Part shown: positions 45,521-53,603 of the stretch, one piece after another
How the letters are laid out: each line of letters begins with the position of its first letter
Position numbering within the stretch: the stretch's first letter is position 1
From: JAOSJT01 sp035362335
Lineage (GTDB): Bacteria > Bacteroidota > Ignavibacteria > SZUA-365
Direction: 5' to 3'
Length of the DNA stretch: 64,000 nt
Assembly (NCBI GenBank): GCA_035362335.1
Contig: DAOSDL010000004.1
Coordinates: 124,001-188,000 of the forward strand
Program-made: the position numbers and the translations under genes
The notes under the pieces: model-generated
Told to the model about the DNA's origin: nothing
Databases searched by the model: none
The model's input: the letters and a program-made list of their open reading frames with translations, nothing else

Positions 45521-46027
45521 TCAGGCCTGAGCCGGAGCCACTGCCATTTTGCCGAGTTCGCGATCGATCAGATACAGACCGCGACCGTCGTAGGCCACGA
45601 GTTTGATCTTGTCGAGCACAGACGAGAACAGGCTCTCTTCTTCATGCTGCTCGCCCACGTACCATTGGAGGAAGTGCAACGTGGAATAGTCCTTCTCCTC
45701 GTAGGCGAGCGCAACGAGTTCGTTGATCTTGCTGGTGACGAAGCGCTCGTGCTCGAGAATTTGCGTGAACATGGCCTCGAGAGACTCGTAGTCTGCCTTG
45801 GGCTTTTCCATGGCGCTGAGCAATGCGAGTGCGCCGGTTTCCTCGAGATAGGTGAACAGCTTCATCATGTGCATGCGCTCTTCTTCGGCGTGGGCTTTGA
45901 GAAACGCGCTCGATCCCTCGAATCCCTTGAACGCGCACCAGGCGGACATCTGCAGATAGAGATTGGACGATTCGAATTCAATGGTGACCTGCTCATTGAG
46001 CTTGTTGATCATGTTCGTACTCAGCAT
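45521..46027 (-). CDS. ftn: Ferritin
   Basis: 168 residues of the non-heme bacterial ferritin type. It oxidises Fe(II) and stores Fe(III) in a 24-mer shell. Visible iron-site elements are the Glu in EFESSNLYLQMSAW, HAEEERMHMMKLF, LEHERFVTSKINELV and FLQWYVGEQHEEE. The ATG at 46027 has GGAG ten bases upstream; the upstream extension of the frame lacks ferritin sequence. It lies 84 bases downstream of proS on the same strand and has its own terminator. Confidence 0.95.
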   Translation of the reverse strand: MLSTNMINKLNEQVTIEFESSNLYLQMSAWCAFKGFEGSSAFLKAHAEEERMHMMKLFTYLEETGALALLSAMEKPKADYESLEAMFTQILEHERFVTSKINELVALAYEEKDYSTLHFLQWYVGEQHEEESLFSSVLDKIKLVAYDGRGLYLIDRELGKMAVAPAQA

Positions 46028-46110
46028 CGAAGGCTCCTGTATCAAATGTGTGAAATGATGAAATTCAGCCGTTGGGATAACACCTTCACCCGTCGATTGG
46101 TTCAGGACTG

Positions 46111-47823
46111 TCAGGATTGCGCGAGTTGTTCGAGCAATTCCTTGCACGCCGCGAGAGCTTCGCCCACGGGCAGCACGCGACGTTCGCCCGTCTGCCGCAC
46201 CTTGATCTCGACGTTTCCGTCGGCCAGATGCTTTTCGCCCACGATCACATTGATGGGCATGCCGAGCAGATCGGCGTCTTTGAACTTGAAGCCTGGACTC
46301 ACGCCCGCGCGATCGTCGAACAGCACGTCGTAGCCCGCCGCCTGCAACGCGTCGTACAGCGCGGTGGCCTGTTCGCGCACGATGTCGCTTTCCATCTTCA
46401 CGCCGGTGATGTGGATGTGGAAAGGCGCGATGCTGGGATGCCAGCAGATGCCGTCCTTGTCGTGGCGCTGCTCGATGTGGCAGGCCACGATGCGCTCGAC
46501 ACCGATGCCGTAGCTGCCCATGATAATCGGATGCTCCTGTCCCTGATCATCGAGGAAGGTGGCGTGTAGGGCTTCGCTGTACTTGGTGCCGAGTTTGAAA
46601 ATGTGCCCCACTTCGATGGCCTTTTTCACGCTCAGGGGCAAGCCCTTCACGGGATCGGGCTCGCCTTCCACCACCGTGCGAAGATCGTAATACGCGGAGA
46701 TGTTGGCGTCTCGATCCAGATCGATGTTGCGATAGTGGAAACCGTTCTCATTGGCGCCGCTCACCATGCCGTTCGCATGGGCGATGCGCAAATCGGCGAT
46801 TTGCGGCAGCGCGCTTTTCAGATTGATGGGTCCGATGGAACCGCTGTCCGCGCCGGTCAGCGCCGCGAGTTCCACATCGTGCGCGGGACGAATGGTGTTG
46901 GCCTTGAGCGCGGTCTGCAGCTTCGCTTCGTTGAGCTGATCGTTGCCGCACATGAAAATCAGCCAGGGTTGCTCGTCGGCGAAATACACCAGGGATTTGG
47001 CGCAGCGCTGCTCGGGAATACCGAATTGCTCGACGAGATCGTCGATGGACTTGGCGTTGGGCGTGGCGAATTTCTCGGCGGCAGGATTTTCGGCAAGGCG
47101 GTCGACGGCGGGTATGCCGGACGACGCCACCTCGATGTTCGCCGCGTAGCCGCTTTCGAGATTGAAGGCGCAGAGATCCTCGCCCGCGTCGGATTCCACC
47201 ATGAACTCCTGCGAACCACTGCCGCCCATGGCGCCGCTGGATGCACCGACGACGAAGAATTTCAACCCGCAGCGCGAGTAGATGCGGCAGTAGGCCTCGT
47301 AATGCTTGCGGTAACTTTCGTCGAGACCTTCCCAGGAATTGTCGAGCGAGTACGCATCCTTCATCAGGAACTGGCGGCTGCGGATCACGCCCGATTTGGG
47401 ACGCGGTTCGTTGCGGAATTTTGTCTGAATCTGATACCAGATCTGCGGCATGTCTCGATACGAATGCACGAAGGCCTGCGCGATGCTGGTGATGATTTCC
47501 TCATGCGTGGGCGCAAGCACGAGGTCGCGGTTCTTGATGTGAAACATCGTATCGCCGAAGGCCTCGACGCGGTTGGTCTGCTCCCAGATTTCCTTGGGAT
47601 TCAGCGCCGGCAAATGCATCTCCATGCCGCCAATGGCATCCATCTCCTCGCGGATGATGGTCATCACCTTTTTCCACACGCGGTAGCCGAGCGGCAGCAG
47701 CGAGTAAATGCCGGCGGAAAGGCCGCGGATCATACCCGCGCGCAGCATGAGTTGATGACTGGGAATAACCGCCTCGGAGGGCACTTCCTTGAGTGTGGGA
47801 ATGAAGTAGTTGGTCAGACGCAT
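46111..47823 (-). CDS. proS: Prolyl-tRNA synthetase
   Basis: Charges tRNA-Pro. The 570-residue bacterial-type class II enzyme has motif 1 in the LPLGYRVWKKVMTIIREEMDAIGG region and motif 2 around KFRNEPRPKSGVIRSRQFLMKDAYS. An inserted editing domain follows (about 230-390), then motif 3 (GSYGIGVERIVA) and an anticodon-binding domain. The start MRLTNYFIPTLKEVP at 47823 is the conserved N-terminus. Divergent from the S41 peptidase gene. Confidence 0.96.
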   Translation of the reverse strand: MRLTNYFIPTLKEVPSEAVIPSHQLMLRAGMIRGLSAGIYSLLPLGYRVWKKVMTIIREEMDAIGGMEMHLPALNPKEIWEQTNRVEAFGDTMFHIKNRDLVLAPTHEEIITSIAQAFVHSYRDMPQIWYQIQTKFRNEPRPKSGVIRSRQFLMKDAYSLDNSWEGLDESYRKHYEAYCRIYSRCGLKFFVVGASSGAMGGSGSQEFMVESDAGEDLCAFNLESGYAANIEVASSGIPAVDRLAENPAAEKFATPNAKSIDDLVEQFGIPEQRCAKSLVYFADEQPWLIFMCGNDQLNEAKLQTALKANTIRPAHDVELAALTGADSGSIGPINLKSALPQIADLRIAHANGMVSGANENGFHYRNIDLDRDANISAYYDLRTVVEGEPDPVKGLPLSVKKAIEVGHIFKLGTKYSEALHATFLDDQGQEHPIIMGSYGIGVERIVACHIEQRHDKDGICWHPSIAPFHIHITGVKMESDIVREQATALYDALQAAGYDVLFDDRAGVSPGFKFKDADLLGMPINVIVGEKHLADGNVEIKVRQTGERRVLPVGEALAACKELLEQLAQS

Positions 47824-48194
47824 GGAAACAATCCGTTGATGGACAAGCCGTGAAACATGAATCGATACAAGTGTATCCATGTAATATACGGGGAATCCGT
47901 ACCGTGAACAATCGCAGGGAACGCCACAGGTTGCGGATCACGACGGGATACAGGACAACATGGTATGGATACAACCGCGATGCGGCGGCAGTTGCGGGGG
48001 TTGCGTCTCCCGCCCGACCCTTTCCATACCGGTGATGGTGCATGCTCGCCACCGGGAGCACTGGCATCCATTTTTCCACCATCGCGCTGCAACTTCCATC
48101 GGATGCCGCCGTACACCGCACCTTTCGCAGATAGTTGTGTGTGCTCGCCGGTTTTAACAGTTCCACGAATCGCTGTCACCATCGAGGTACTGCC
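47824..48194. other. 371-bp divergent promoter region between proS and the S41 peptidase gene
   Basis: No gene. It is AT-rich next to proS, with a GATACA-AG-TGTATC palindrome at 47864-47877 and TATATTACATGG on the minus strand upstream of proS. The half next to the peptidase gene is GC-rich. No convincing promoter could be chosen for the plus strand. Confidence 0.5.
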
Positions 48195-50144
48195 ATGAAC
48201 CACGTTCGCGTCCGCTTCGCCGTGTTTGCCATTTTCGTGATAACCCTCGTCCTTCCCGTCATCGGCCACGGCCAGGCCGGGCCTTCTTCCACCTACGAGC
48301 GCGGACTGTTCCATCTCTGTCGCGTGTGGGGATTGGCCAAATACTACCATCCCACCGTGGCGGCCGGGCATGCCAATTGGGACCTCACACTCCTCAACAC
48401 CGTACCGAAGCTGCAACAGGCAGCCAACGACGACGAGATACGCGCCGTATTGTTGGAAATGCTGAATGTGCTGGGCGATGCGCCCGATCCGGGCGGTGCC
48501 CCGGAGCAGTTCACCGCCGAGGAGCGGCAGCTGTACGATGTATCCTGGATCGATGACCCGTGGTACAGCGGGACGCTGGGCGAGTATCTGCGACATCTCC
48601 GCGACCGAGCCCGCATTCGCGACCATGTGCAGGTGTTCGCTGAACCGGGAACCGGCAAGCCAGTGTTCGACGCGGACACACGTTTCAACGATGAAGCCGA
48701 GTTCTATCCTCCCGAGGATGCGCGCGTCCTCGCCTTCTGCCGTTTCTGGAATGCGATCGAGTATTTCTATCCCTATCGCGACATTCTCGATAAAGACTGG
48801 CACGACGTACTCGCCGAGCGTATCGGCGAATGGGCGGCCGCTCCCGACACGCTCGCCTATCACTGCGCCGCATTGCGCACCGCGGTGGAGTTGTGCGACG
48901 CGCATGTGTCCGTGAACACCAGCATCATCGCCGGCTTCCTCGGAGCAGGCTACGCTCCGTTCACCGCCATGACCATCGATGGCAGAACAGTCATCAACCG
49001 CAGCATGCACCCCGAAATTCAACCGGGCGAATTCCTCGTCTCACTCGACGATGTGCCATTCGAACAGCGGATGGAGTACATTCGTCCCTACTGCAACAAA
49101 CCGAATCCCAACTCCCTGGATCTGAGCATCATGACGCGTGCTCTGCGCGGCCCGCTCGGTTACGCCACGGCGAACATCGAGGATGCCCAGGGCAATGTGC
49201 GTACGGTAACCTTCGAGCGTACAGCGGAGAATGCCGTCGTTTGGAATATTCCCCGGCGTTCAGCCGTCATCGACACGGTGCTCATGAGTGGAGCGCGCTA
49301 CGGCTATGTGGATATGGCCCGTCTCGAACGATCCCAGACCTACGATGTCATGGAGGCGCTCAGGGAAACGGATGCCATCATCTTCGATCTTCGTGGTTAC
49401 CCCAAGGGTACGATCGTGGATCTGGTGAAACTCCTCATGCCCGCGCCACAGCCCATCGCGCGTTTCAGCTCGGCCAATCCGTATTTCGCCGGCATGCTGA
49501 ACTGGATGACCACCGTTTTCGGTGGTGGTGGACCGTGGACGTACGAAGGTAAAATCATTGTGCTCATCGACGAGGTGGCAATCAGCCACGCCGAATACAC
49601 GGCCATGTTTTTCAAGGCCATTCCCCGCGCCGTGTTCATTGGCTCGCAGACACGCGGTTCCGACGGCAATGTGACGCGCATCTATCTACCCGGCGGATTG
49701 GATATTCTCTTCACCGGACTCGGGGTGTTCTATCCCGATGGCAGTCCCACGCAGCGCGTGGGCATACAGCCCGACATCCCTGTGCGTCCCAGCATCGCGG
49801 GGCTGCGTGCCGGGCGCGACGAAGTGTTCGACGCGGCCTTCGATCCCCTGCTACTCGCCGACGACGCCGTGGCCGTACCCGGAGTCACGGGCATGGCGCT
49901 GTATCCGAGCCACGGTCGCGGCGATGTGCAATGCGCGCTACACGGGCTCGCGCGAGGCGACTACCGTCTCGACGTGTACGATGCGTTGGGCCGCCTGCTG
50001 CATAGCGACCGGTTGAGCTTGGCCGGCGACGCGCAGCTGCGCATTCCCGCCACAGCCTTTGGCAAAGGAATGTTCTTCGTCCGTCTGCATTCCATGGACG
50101 CGCCGAGCACACCCGCGCTGCACGGCCGTTTCCTGCGCTGGTAA
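48195..50144 (+). CDS. S41-family serine peptidase with T9SS C-terminal domain
   Basis: 649 residues. After a signal peptide (MNHVRVRFAVFAIFVITLVLPVIGHGQ) is an N-terminal helical/PDZ-like region, then an S41 (C-terminal processing peptidase-like) core. RYGYVDMARL leads into DAIIFDLRGYP, and the nucleophile is in VAISHAEYTAMFF near residue 463 (S-H-A-E). The QTRGSDGN segment corresponds to the usual G-A-D-G-N loop. The last 80 residues resemble a T9SS sorting domain (YRLDVYDALGRLLHSDRL ... GKGMFFVRLH). A surface or secreted peptidase is expected. The start at 48195 was chosen for the signal peptide. Confidence 0.82.
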   Translation: MNHVRVRFAVFAIFVITLVLPVIGHGQAGPSSTYERGLFHLCRVWGLAKYYHPTVAAGHANWDLTLLNTVPKLQQAANDDEIRAVLLEMLNVLGDAPDPGGAPEQFTAEERQLYDVSWIDDPWYSGTLGEYLRHLRDRARIRDHVQVFAEPGTGKPVFDADTRFNDEAEFYPPEDARVLAFCRFWNAIEYFYPYRDILDKDWHDVLAERIGEWAAAPDTLAYHCAALRTAVELCDAHVSVNTSIIAGFLGAGYAPFTAMTIDGRTVINRSMHPEIQPGEFLVSLDDVPFEQRMEYIRPYCNKPNPNSLDLSIMTRALRGPLGYATANIEDAQGNVRTVTFERTAENAVVWNIPRRSAVIDTVLMSGARYGYVDMARLERSQTYDVMEALRETDAIIFDLRGYPKGTIVDLVKLLMPAPQPIARFSSANPYFAGMLNWMTTVFGGGGPWTYEGKIIVLIDEVAISHAEYTAMFFKAIPRAVFIGSQTRGSDGNVTRIYLPGGLDILFTGLGVFYPDGSPTQRVGIQPDIPVRPSIAGLRAGRDEVFDAAFDPLLLADDAVAVPGVTGMALYPSHGRGDVQCALHGLARGDYRLDVYDALGRLLHSDRLSLAGDAQLRIPATAFGKGMFFVRLHSMDAPSTPALHGRFLRW

Positions 50145-50153
50145 ATCCACGGT

Positions 50154-50186
50154 ATCCGGGGAACGCGCGGTCTGCGTTCCCCGGAT
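50154..50186 (+). terminator. Hairpin after the S41 peptidase gene
   Basis: Thirteen-pair stem ATCCGGGGAACGC / GCGTTCCCCGGAT, seven-base loop; only a weak T-rich tail (ATCATTTG). Likely terminator, position 10 bases after the stop. Confidence 0.7.
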
Positions 50187-50212
50187 ATCATTTGCTCCGA
50201 GGTTCTCCTCCC

Positions 50213-50280
50213 CTTTCCGCCCTCCCCTCCCTTTCCGCCCTCCCCTCCCTTTCCGCCCTCCCCTCCCTTTCCGACCCTCC
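50213..50280. repeat. 18-bp tandem repeat (3.8 copies)
   Basis: Unit CTTTCCGCCCTCCCCTCC repeats exactly at 50213, 50231 and 50249, with a partial, slightly changed copy at 50267. The minus strand has G-runs meeting the quadruplex rule (GGG-A-GGGG-A-GGG-CGGAAA-GGG). Confidence 0.9.
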
Positions 50281-50313
50281 GCGACTGTAGTCAACGCAAC
50301 CGCTACGCCGCTC

Positions 50314-50342
50314 TTGACAATCTCGCGCAATCCGGATACATT
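50314..50342 (+). promoter_or_regulatory. Candidate promoter of the 245-residue secreted protein gene
   Basis: TTGACA at 50314-50319, 17 bases, TACATT at 50337-50342; this leaves a leader of about 125 bases to the ATG at 50478. TACATTGC also partly fits the Bacteroidota -7 pattern TAnnTTTG. Confidence 0.45.
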
Positions 50343-50477
50343 GCATCCGTTATTTCCTTCATACACTTGCTTCCCTGCACGCGGTTTGTGCGCCATGTCC
50401 CGCATGGGCACGGGGGATTACTGTGGAACAATCATTCCGCGTTCTCGCGGAACATTCACCACCTACAGGAGAGACAG

Positions 50478-51215
50478 ATGAAACGCATGCACATACACGT
50501 AATGTTGTTCCTTGCCATGGTTCTGGCGGGCACCGGCGCGTTGTTCGCGCAGGGTGCGGTGATCAAGGACAATCACATGAAGTACAACGGAAAGACATAC
50601 TTCCGTGCTGGTTCGGAGGACGTTCAGATCGGATCCTACGGCGAGAAGAAAACCCCGCTCACGAAGTCGAACTATCTCGAGGTACAGGATCGCATTCCGA
50701 CGCCGAAGCTCAAGATCCGTGAGGCGTTGATCGTCGACATCGATTTTAAGCAGAGCACGAAAACCGACATCGAGGCGAACATCAACAAGAGCGTCGTGTT
50801 CAAGGGCTCGGTGAGCACGGCCTACGAGGATCTGCGGAACGACAAGCTGAAGCTCGTGAAACTCGTCATCGAGAACGAGGACATCAAGGACGCCATCAAT
50901 TCCTCCCCAAAGGTGATCGAGGACCTGAAAGTGTACGGCAATGACTCGCGTGTGTGCCACCAGGTGTTCATCGTGCTTGAGGCCTCGCTGGCGAGGACAG
51001 TAACGACTTCGACGAAATTCGACGTAAGCGGCACGGATGGCAGCCTCAAGATTTCCGTGTCCGGTGGCACGAGCAAGAGCACAACGGCCGAGATCACACT
51101 CAGTGCAGGCTCCACCTTCGCTTATGGCATCGTGAAGCTCGACTGGGATGCCAACCAGAAGAAGAACTGGAAGAAGGTCGTCAAGGCCACCGACGACCAG
51201 TGGTCGCTGAACTGA
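50478..51215 (+). CDS. Secreted protein of unknown function
   Basis: 245 residues. A signal peptide (MKRMHIHVMLFLAMVLAGTGALFAQ) is followed by a mature chain rich in Lys, Asp, Val and Ser with alternating beta pattern (KLKLVKLVIENEDI, KVYGNDSRVCHQVFIVLEASLART). It has one Cys. I recognise no domain. CAGGAGAGA lies ten bases before the ATG. It has its own promoter candidate and a downstream hairpin. The mature part is markedly more Lys-rich than its neighbours. Confidence 0.7.
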   Translation: MKRMHIHVMLFLAMVLAGTGALFAQGAVIKDNHMKYNGKTYFRAGSEDVQIGSYGEKKTPLTKSNYLEVQDRIPTPKLKIREALIVDIDFKQSTKTDIEANINKSVVFKGSVSTAYEDLRNDKLKLVKLVIENEDIKDAINSSPKVIEDLKVYGNDSRVCHQVFIVLEASLARTVTTSTKFDVSGTDGSLKISVSGGTSKSTTAEITLSAGSTFAYGIVKLDWDANQKKNWKKVVKATDDQWSLN

Positions 51216-51532
51216 GGCGGCAGAGCCAGCCGATACTTTTCAACCAATGGATCCTGATCGGCCGACAGGCAGCGCAAACCGAGACCTTCCGGGGCGCGGG
51301 CGCATCACAGCGCCGCGCCCCGCGCGTTTTCCGACCCGGGGACACATGCGCACACAGCGCGGCATTGAAGCCGTCATCGCGGACAACCCCGCAGGCAAAC
51401 GCCGCGCGAACAACGCTCAGGGGCCGGCCCGTGTCTGCGATACCAAAGCGCCACGACGCTACTGTGCCGCTCGAAAACTGCGGCACGCGTTTTAACGCAT
51501 GGAAGTTCGCGTTGATTTTCTTGCAGGAGAAG
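51216..51532. other. 317-bp stretch between the secreted protein and tRNA-Arg
   Basis: Holds the hairpin at 51291-51331. Open frames in it are low-confidence and show no family features; I see no gene. Confidence 0.55.
51291..51331 (+). terminator. Terminator-like hairpin before tRNA-Arg
   Basis: GGGGCGCGG / CCGCGCCCC nine-pair stem with a 13-base loop, followed by GCGCGTTTT. Confidence 0.6.
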
Positions 51533-51606
51533 CGCCCCCGGGGTGACTCGAACACCCGACCTGCGGTTTAGGAAACCGTCGCTCTATCCTACTGAGCTAC
51601 GGGGGC
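51533..51606 (-). tRNA. tRNA-Arg (anticodon CCU)
   Basis: Complete cloverleaf on the minus strand, 74 bases. The acceptor stem is GCCCCCG / CGGGGGC with discriminator G, the D-arm is GCTC...GAGC, and the anticodon loop TTCCTAA has CCT at 34-36. The T-arm is GGGTG-TTCGAGT-CACCC. The outermost anticodon-stem pair (A27-C43) is mismatched. CCA is not encoded. It decodes AGG. Confidence 0.93.
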
Positions 51607-51981
51607 GAAGCATGGTAAAATACGAGAAGCGCGAGTGAGGAGCAATCCGGAACGGATGCCCCGAAGCGCTGACATGCCACGAAACAAACGCGTAATCCTG
51701 AGCCGCTGAACGATCAGTCAAGAAATCACGCAGCGGGTGAAACGGATTGCCTCCGTCAAGCATGAAGCGCGTACCATACCGCAAGCGGAGGAGGAAGGTG
51801 TTGGTATCGTTCGGTTATCGATGCGGACTTCTTGTTGCGGACTCGGAAGAATCGGGCAGAGGTCCATGGGGTGTCGTCATGTCGGGTAGTGGTAATGCCG
51901 CGAATGATTCACAGGCTGCTGACGAAATCAAGTCAGAGACCCGTCGGCGCTGCGGACTACTGCGAATGGGTATGTGGCGAT
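51607..51981. other. 375-bp stretch between tRNA-Arg and the AAC(3)-like gene
   Basis: No convincing gene; short frames on both strands lack family features. It is the left part of the accessory region. Confidence 0.5.
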
Positions 51982-52440
51982 TCACCCGGTATGCACTTCG
52001 ATATCGAAGTGCATGACATCTTCACGCGTACCCAGCTTGGTATACAACGCGATCGCCGGCTCATCGCCGTAGTCCGCCTGCACAAAGATCACTGAAGCGG
52101 ATCGCCGCCGAGCTTCACATCTCAACGTATTGATCATGGCCGTGGAAATACCCTGACGGCGATGTGATGCTTCCACAGCGAGATCGTAGATGTAAATCTC
52201 GCTCACCGCTTGTTCAAACTTGCGCAGCTCATATGCGGCGAGGGCTCCGACAACGCTGCTGCCAGACACTGCCGCGACAGCAATGAACGTGTCACTGGCA
52301 AGTAGTCTTTCATGGTATTCACGATCCGGCTGCTTTCCGCAGTATCGATCACTGTCTTCGAAAGCTCGCCCGAACACCGCAAGCATCGCACGAAGAGTGT
52401 CGACGTCGTCTCCACACAGGATTTTACAGGATACTTCCAA
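51982..52440 (-). CDS. Aminoglycoside N-acetyltransferase, AAC(3)-I type
   Basis: 152 residues of the GNAT fold, close to the AAC(3)-I enzymes that acetylate gentamicin-class aminoglycosides. Visible are the KQPDREYHERLLASDTFIAVAA region, KFEQAVSEIYIYDLAV, acetyl-CoA motif A HRRQGISTAMINTL at about 93-106, and VQADYGDEPAIALYTKLG near 120-137, then MHFDIEVH at the end. The start is TTG with GGAGG six bases upstream. Activity as a resistance determinant is inferred. A perfect 24-bp palindrome covers the codons for the last residues. Confidence 0.88.
   Translation of the reverse strand: MEVSCKILCGDDVDTLRAMLAVFGRAFEDSDRYCGKQPDREYHERLLASDTFIAVAAVSGSSVVGALAAYELRKFEQAVSEIYIYDLAVEASHRRQGISTAMINTLRCEARRRSASVIFVQADYGDEPAIALYTKLGTREDVMHFDIEVHTG
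51991..52014. repeat. Perfect 24-bp palindrome at 3' end of the AAC(3)-like gene
   Basis: The half ATGCACTTCGAT is directly followed by its own reverse complement. On the minus strand it encodes M-H-F-D-I-E-V-H of the acetyltransferase, so it is both coding and symmetric. Confidence 0.9.
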
Positions 52441-52617
52441 GTTGCCTCCGGAGCCGCTCGACGGTCGGATGCAGCAGCTCGCCGAAGTGAATCGGAGGCG
52501 AAGCGGCTACGGGCGCTGTAGGGCGGCGAATGAACGGTGATGAATGTGGGAAATCGTTATTCTCAATATTCTGGCTGCGTTGCGTAATTATGTCAGGTTG
52601 GGTACACCTTCCTGGCT

Positions 52618-53118
52618 TCAGGTATGCGCGCCATTCTGTTTTCCAGGCAGCAATCGGCTTGCGATAAAGGAGGCCATGCCAAGCAATAACAGTGCGAGTG
52701 GTGAATATACCAAGGAAACGAGCACAACTTGAACAATGCATTGCGCTACATCATTATTGCCATCTCCATTATCTTGACCGACACATAACGGAGTCAGGCT
52801 GAGTATTGCCAAGGTCAATAGCGAGATAAGCCAGGATAATCCCAATCCAAGAAATAGGTAAAAAACGATCCGTCCGCGTGACACGTCGCTCGCAAACCGG
52901 TACGAGATATATGTCCCTGAAATGAAACTCGATGCAAGAAAGACAAGCCCCATCATACAGTACATCGGGAAATAGTATTCACGTCTCGCGGCGAGTACGA
53001 AAAAGGATAAAAACAACAGCGCGGGTAACGTGACAATGCAGCCTGTCACCATGGCCGCTGGCAGAGACTGCGCAGTTCCATGTCGCGAGCCATTGTCGAT
53101 TCCGTTTGAAAAGGTCAT
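52618..53118 (-). CDS. Four-helix membrane protein of unknown function
   Basis: 166 residues with four predicted membrane helices: about residues 22-43, 51-68, 85-110 and 127-155. The short loops carry a DNGDGNND acidic segment between helices 3 and 4. No family is recognised. GGAGGTAAC lies close before the ATG, an unusually strong site, and a similar leader precedes the DUF2938 remnant. Base composition is clearly lower in GC than the core genes. Part of the accessory region, transcribed in the same direction as its neighbours. Confidence 0.6.
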   Translation of the reverse strand: MTFSNGIDNGSRHGTAQSLPAAMVTGCIVTLPALLFLSFFVLAARREYYFPMYCMMGLVFLASSFISGTYISYRFASDVSRGRIVFYLFLGLGLSWLISLLTLAILSLTPLCVGQDNGDGNNDVAQCIVQVVLVSLVYSPLALLLLGMASFIASRLLPGKQNGAHT

Positions 53119-53287
53119 GCGTTACCTCCAGTTTTCACTACCTCCGGTTTCCACACCACAGCAGCTCTTAATCGCAGAAAGATTAGAATGCGAGCCGTGA
53201 TCCGTCAATGCCACCGCGACTGTGTCGAATCGCTGAGTGGGGTAACACAGCGCTGTACGCTACAACCGGTTCCTTTTTGGCGAACCG

Positions 53288-53587
53288 TCACTGGTTCAGA
53301 AGCACCGCGCATACATACAGCCCGACTCCGAAAACGACATGAGTCGCGAGGCTCTTGAGCCTGGCCTGCGCGGGCTTGGACGTCTTTGAAGAAGCGATGC
53401 CCAGACCTAAAGCGGGTTGCAGGACGAAGAGCGGGAATACCACTGTGGCGACGCCAAAGTTGTGAAGAAAACTCGCCCGGATGCACGTAAGGCCGGCGCC
53501 ATGCGTACTGGATGCAAGAACGCGCAGGCAGCGGGGAAAAGGAAAAGTGATGGACGCAATCACGGGATCACGTCCATCAGCAATCAA
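53288..53587 (-). pseudogene. Remnant of a DUF2938-family membrane protein (C-terminus only)
   Basis: The last about 60 residues (VVFPLFVLQPALGLGIASS ... RLKSLATHVVFGVGLYVCAVLL) match the C-terminal end of DUF2938 membrane proteins, which are normally about 160 residues. The N-terminal part of the frame is unrelated. A GGAGGTAAC ribosome site remains upstream (about 53596-53605), so leader and tail are kept while the middle is lost. This looks like an internal deletion. Confidence 0.72.
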
Positions 53588-53603
53588 TGCACAGGTTACC
53601 TCC

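Larger units (their letters stand above)
50145..50477. other. 333-bp intergenic region with terminator, repeat and promoter
   Basis: Contains the hairpin at 50154-50186, the 18-bp repeat at 50213-50280 and a promoter-like TTGACA-17-TACATT at 50314-50342. The leader of the downstream gene follows. No gene. Confidence 0.7.

Noticed and set aside
50059..50481. Arg/Pro-rich frame over the 18-bp repeat
   Set aside because: It is a translation of the tandem repeat and starts inside the S41 peptidase gene in another frame.
51247..51495. 82-residue basic frame before tRNA-Arg
   Set aside because: No ribosome site and no family features, it crosses a terminator-like hairpin, and its composition is that of a random GC-rich frame.
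52441..52560. Possible integron attC site beside the AAC(3)-like gene
   Set aside because: Inverted GCCTCCG/CGGAGGC arms exist but are not nested as in attC, and no GTTRRRY/RYYYAAC core pair was found; no integron integrase is visible.
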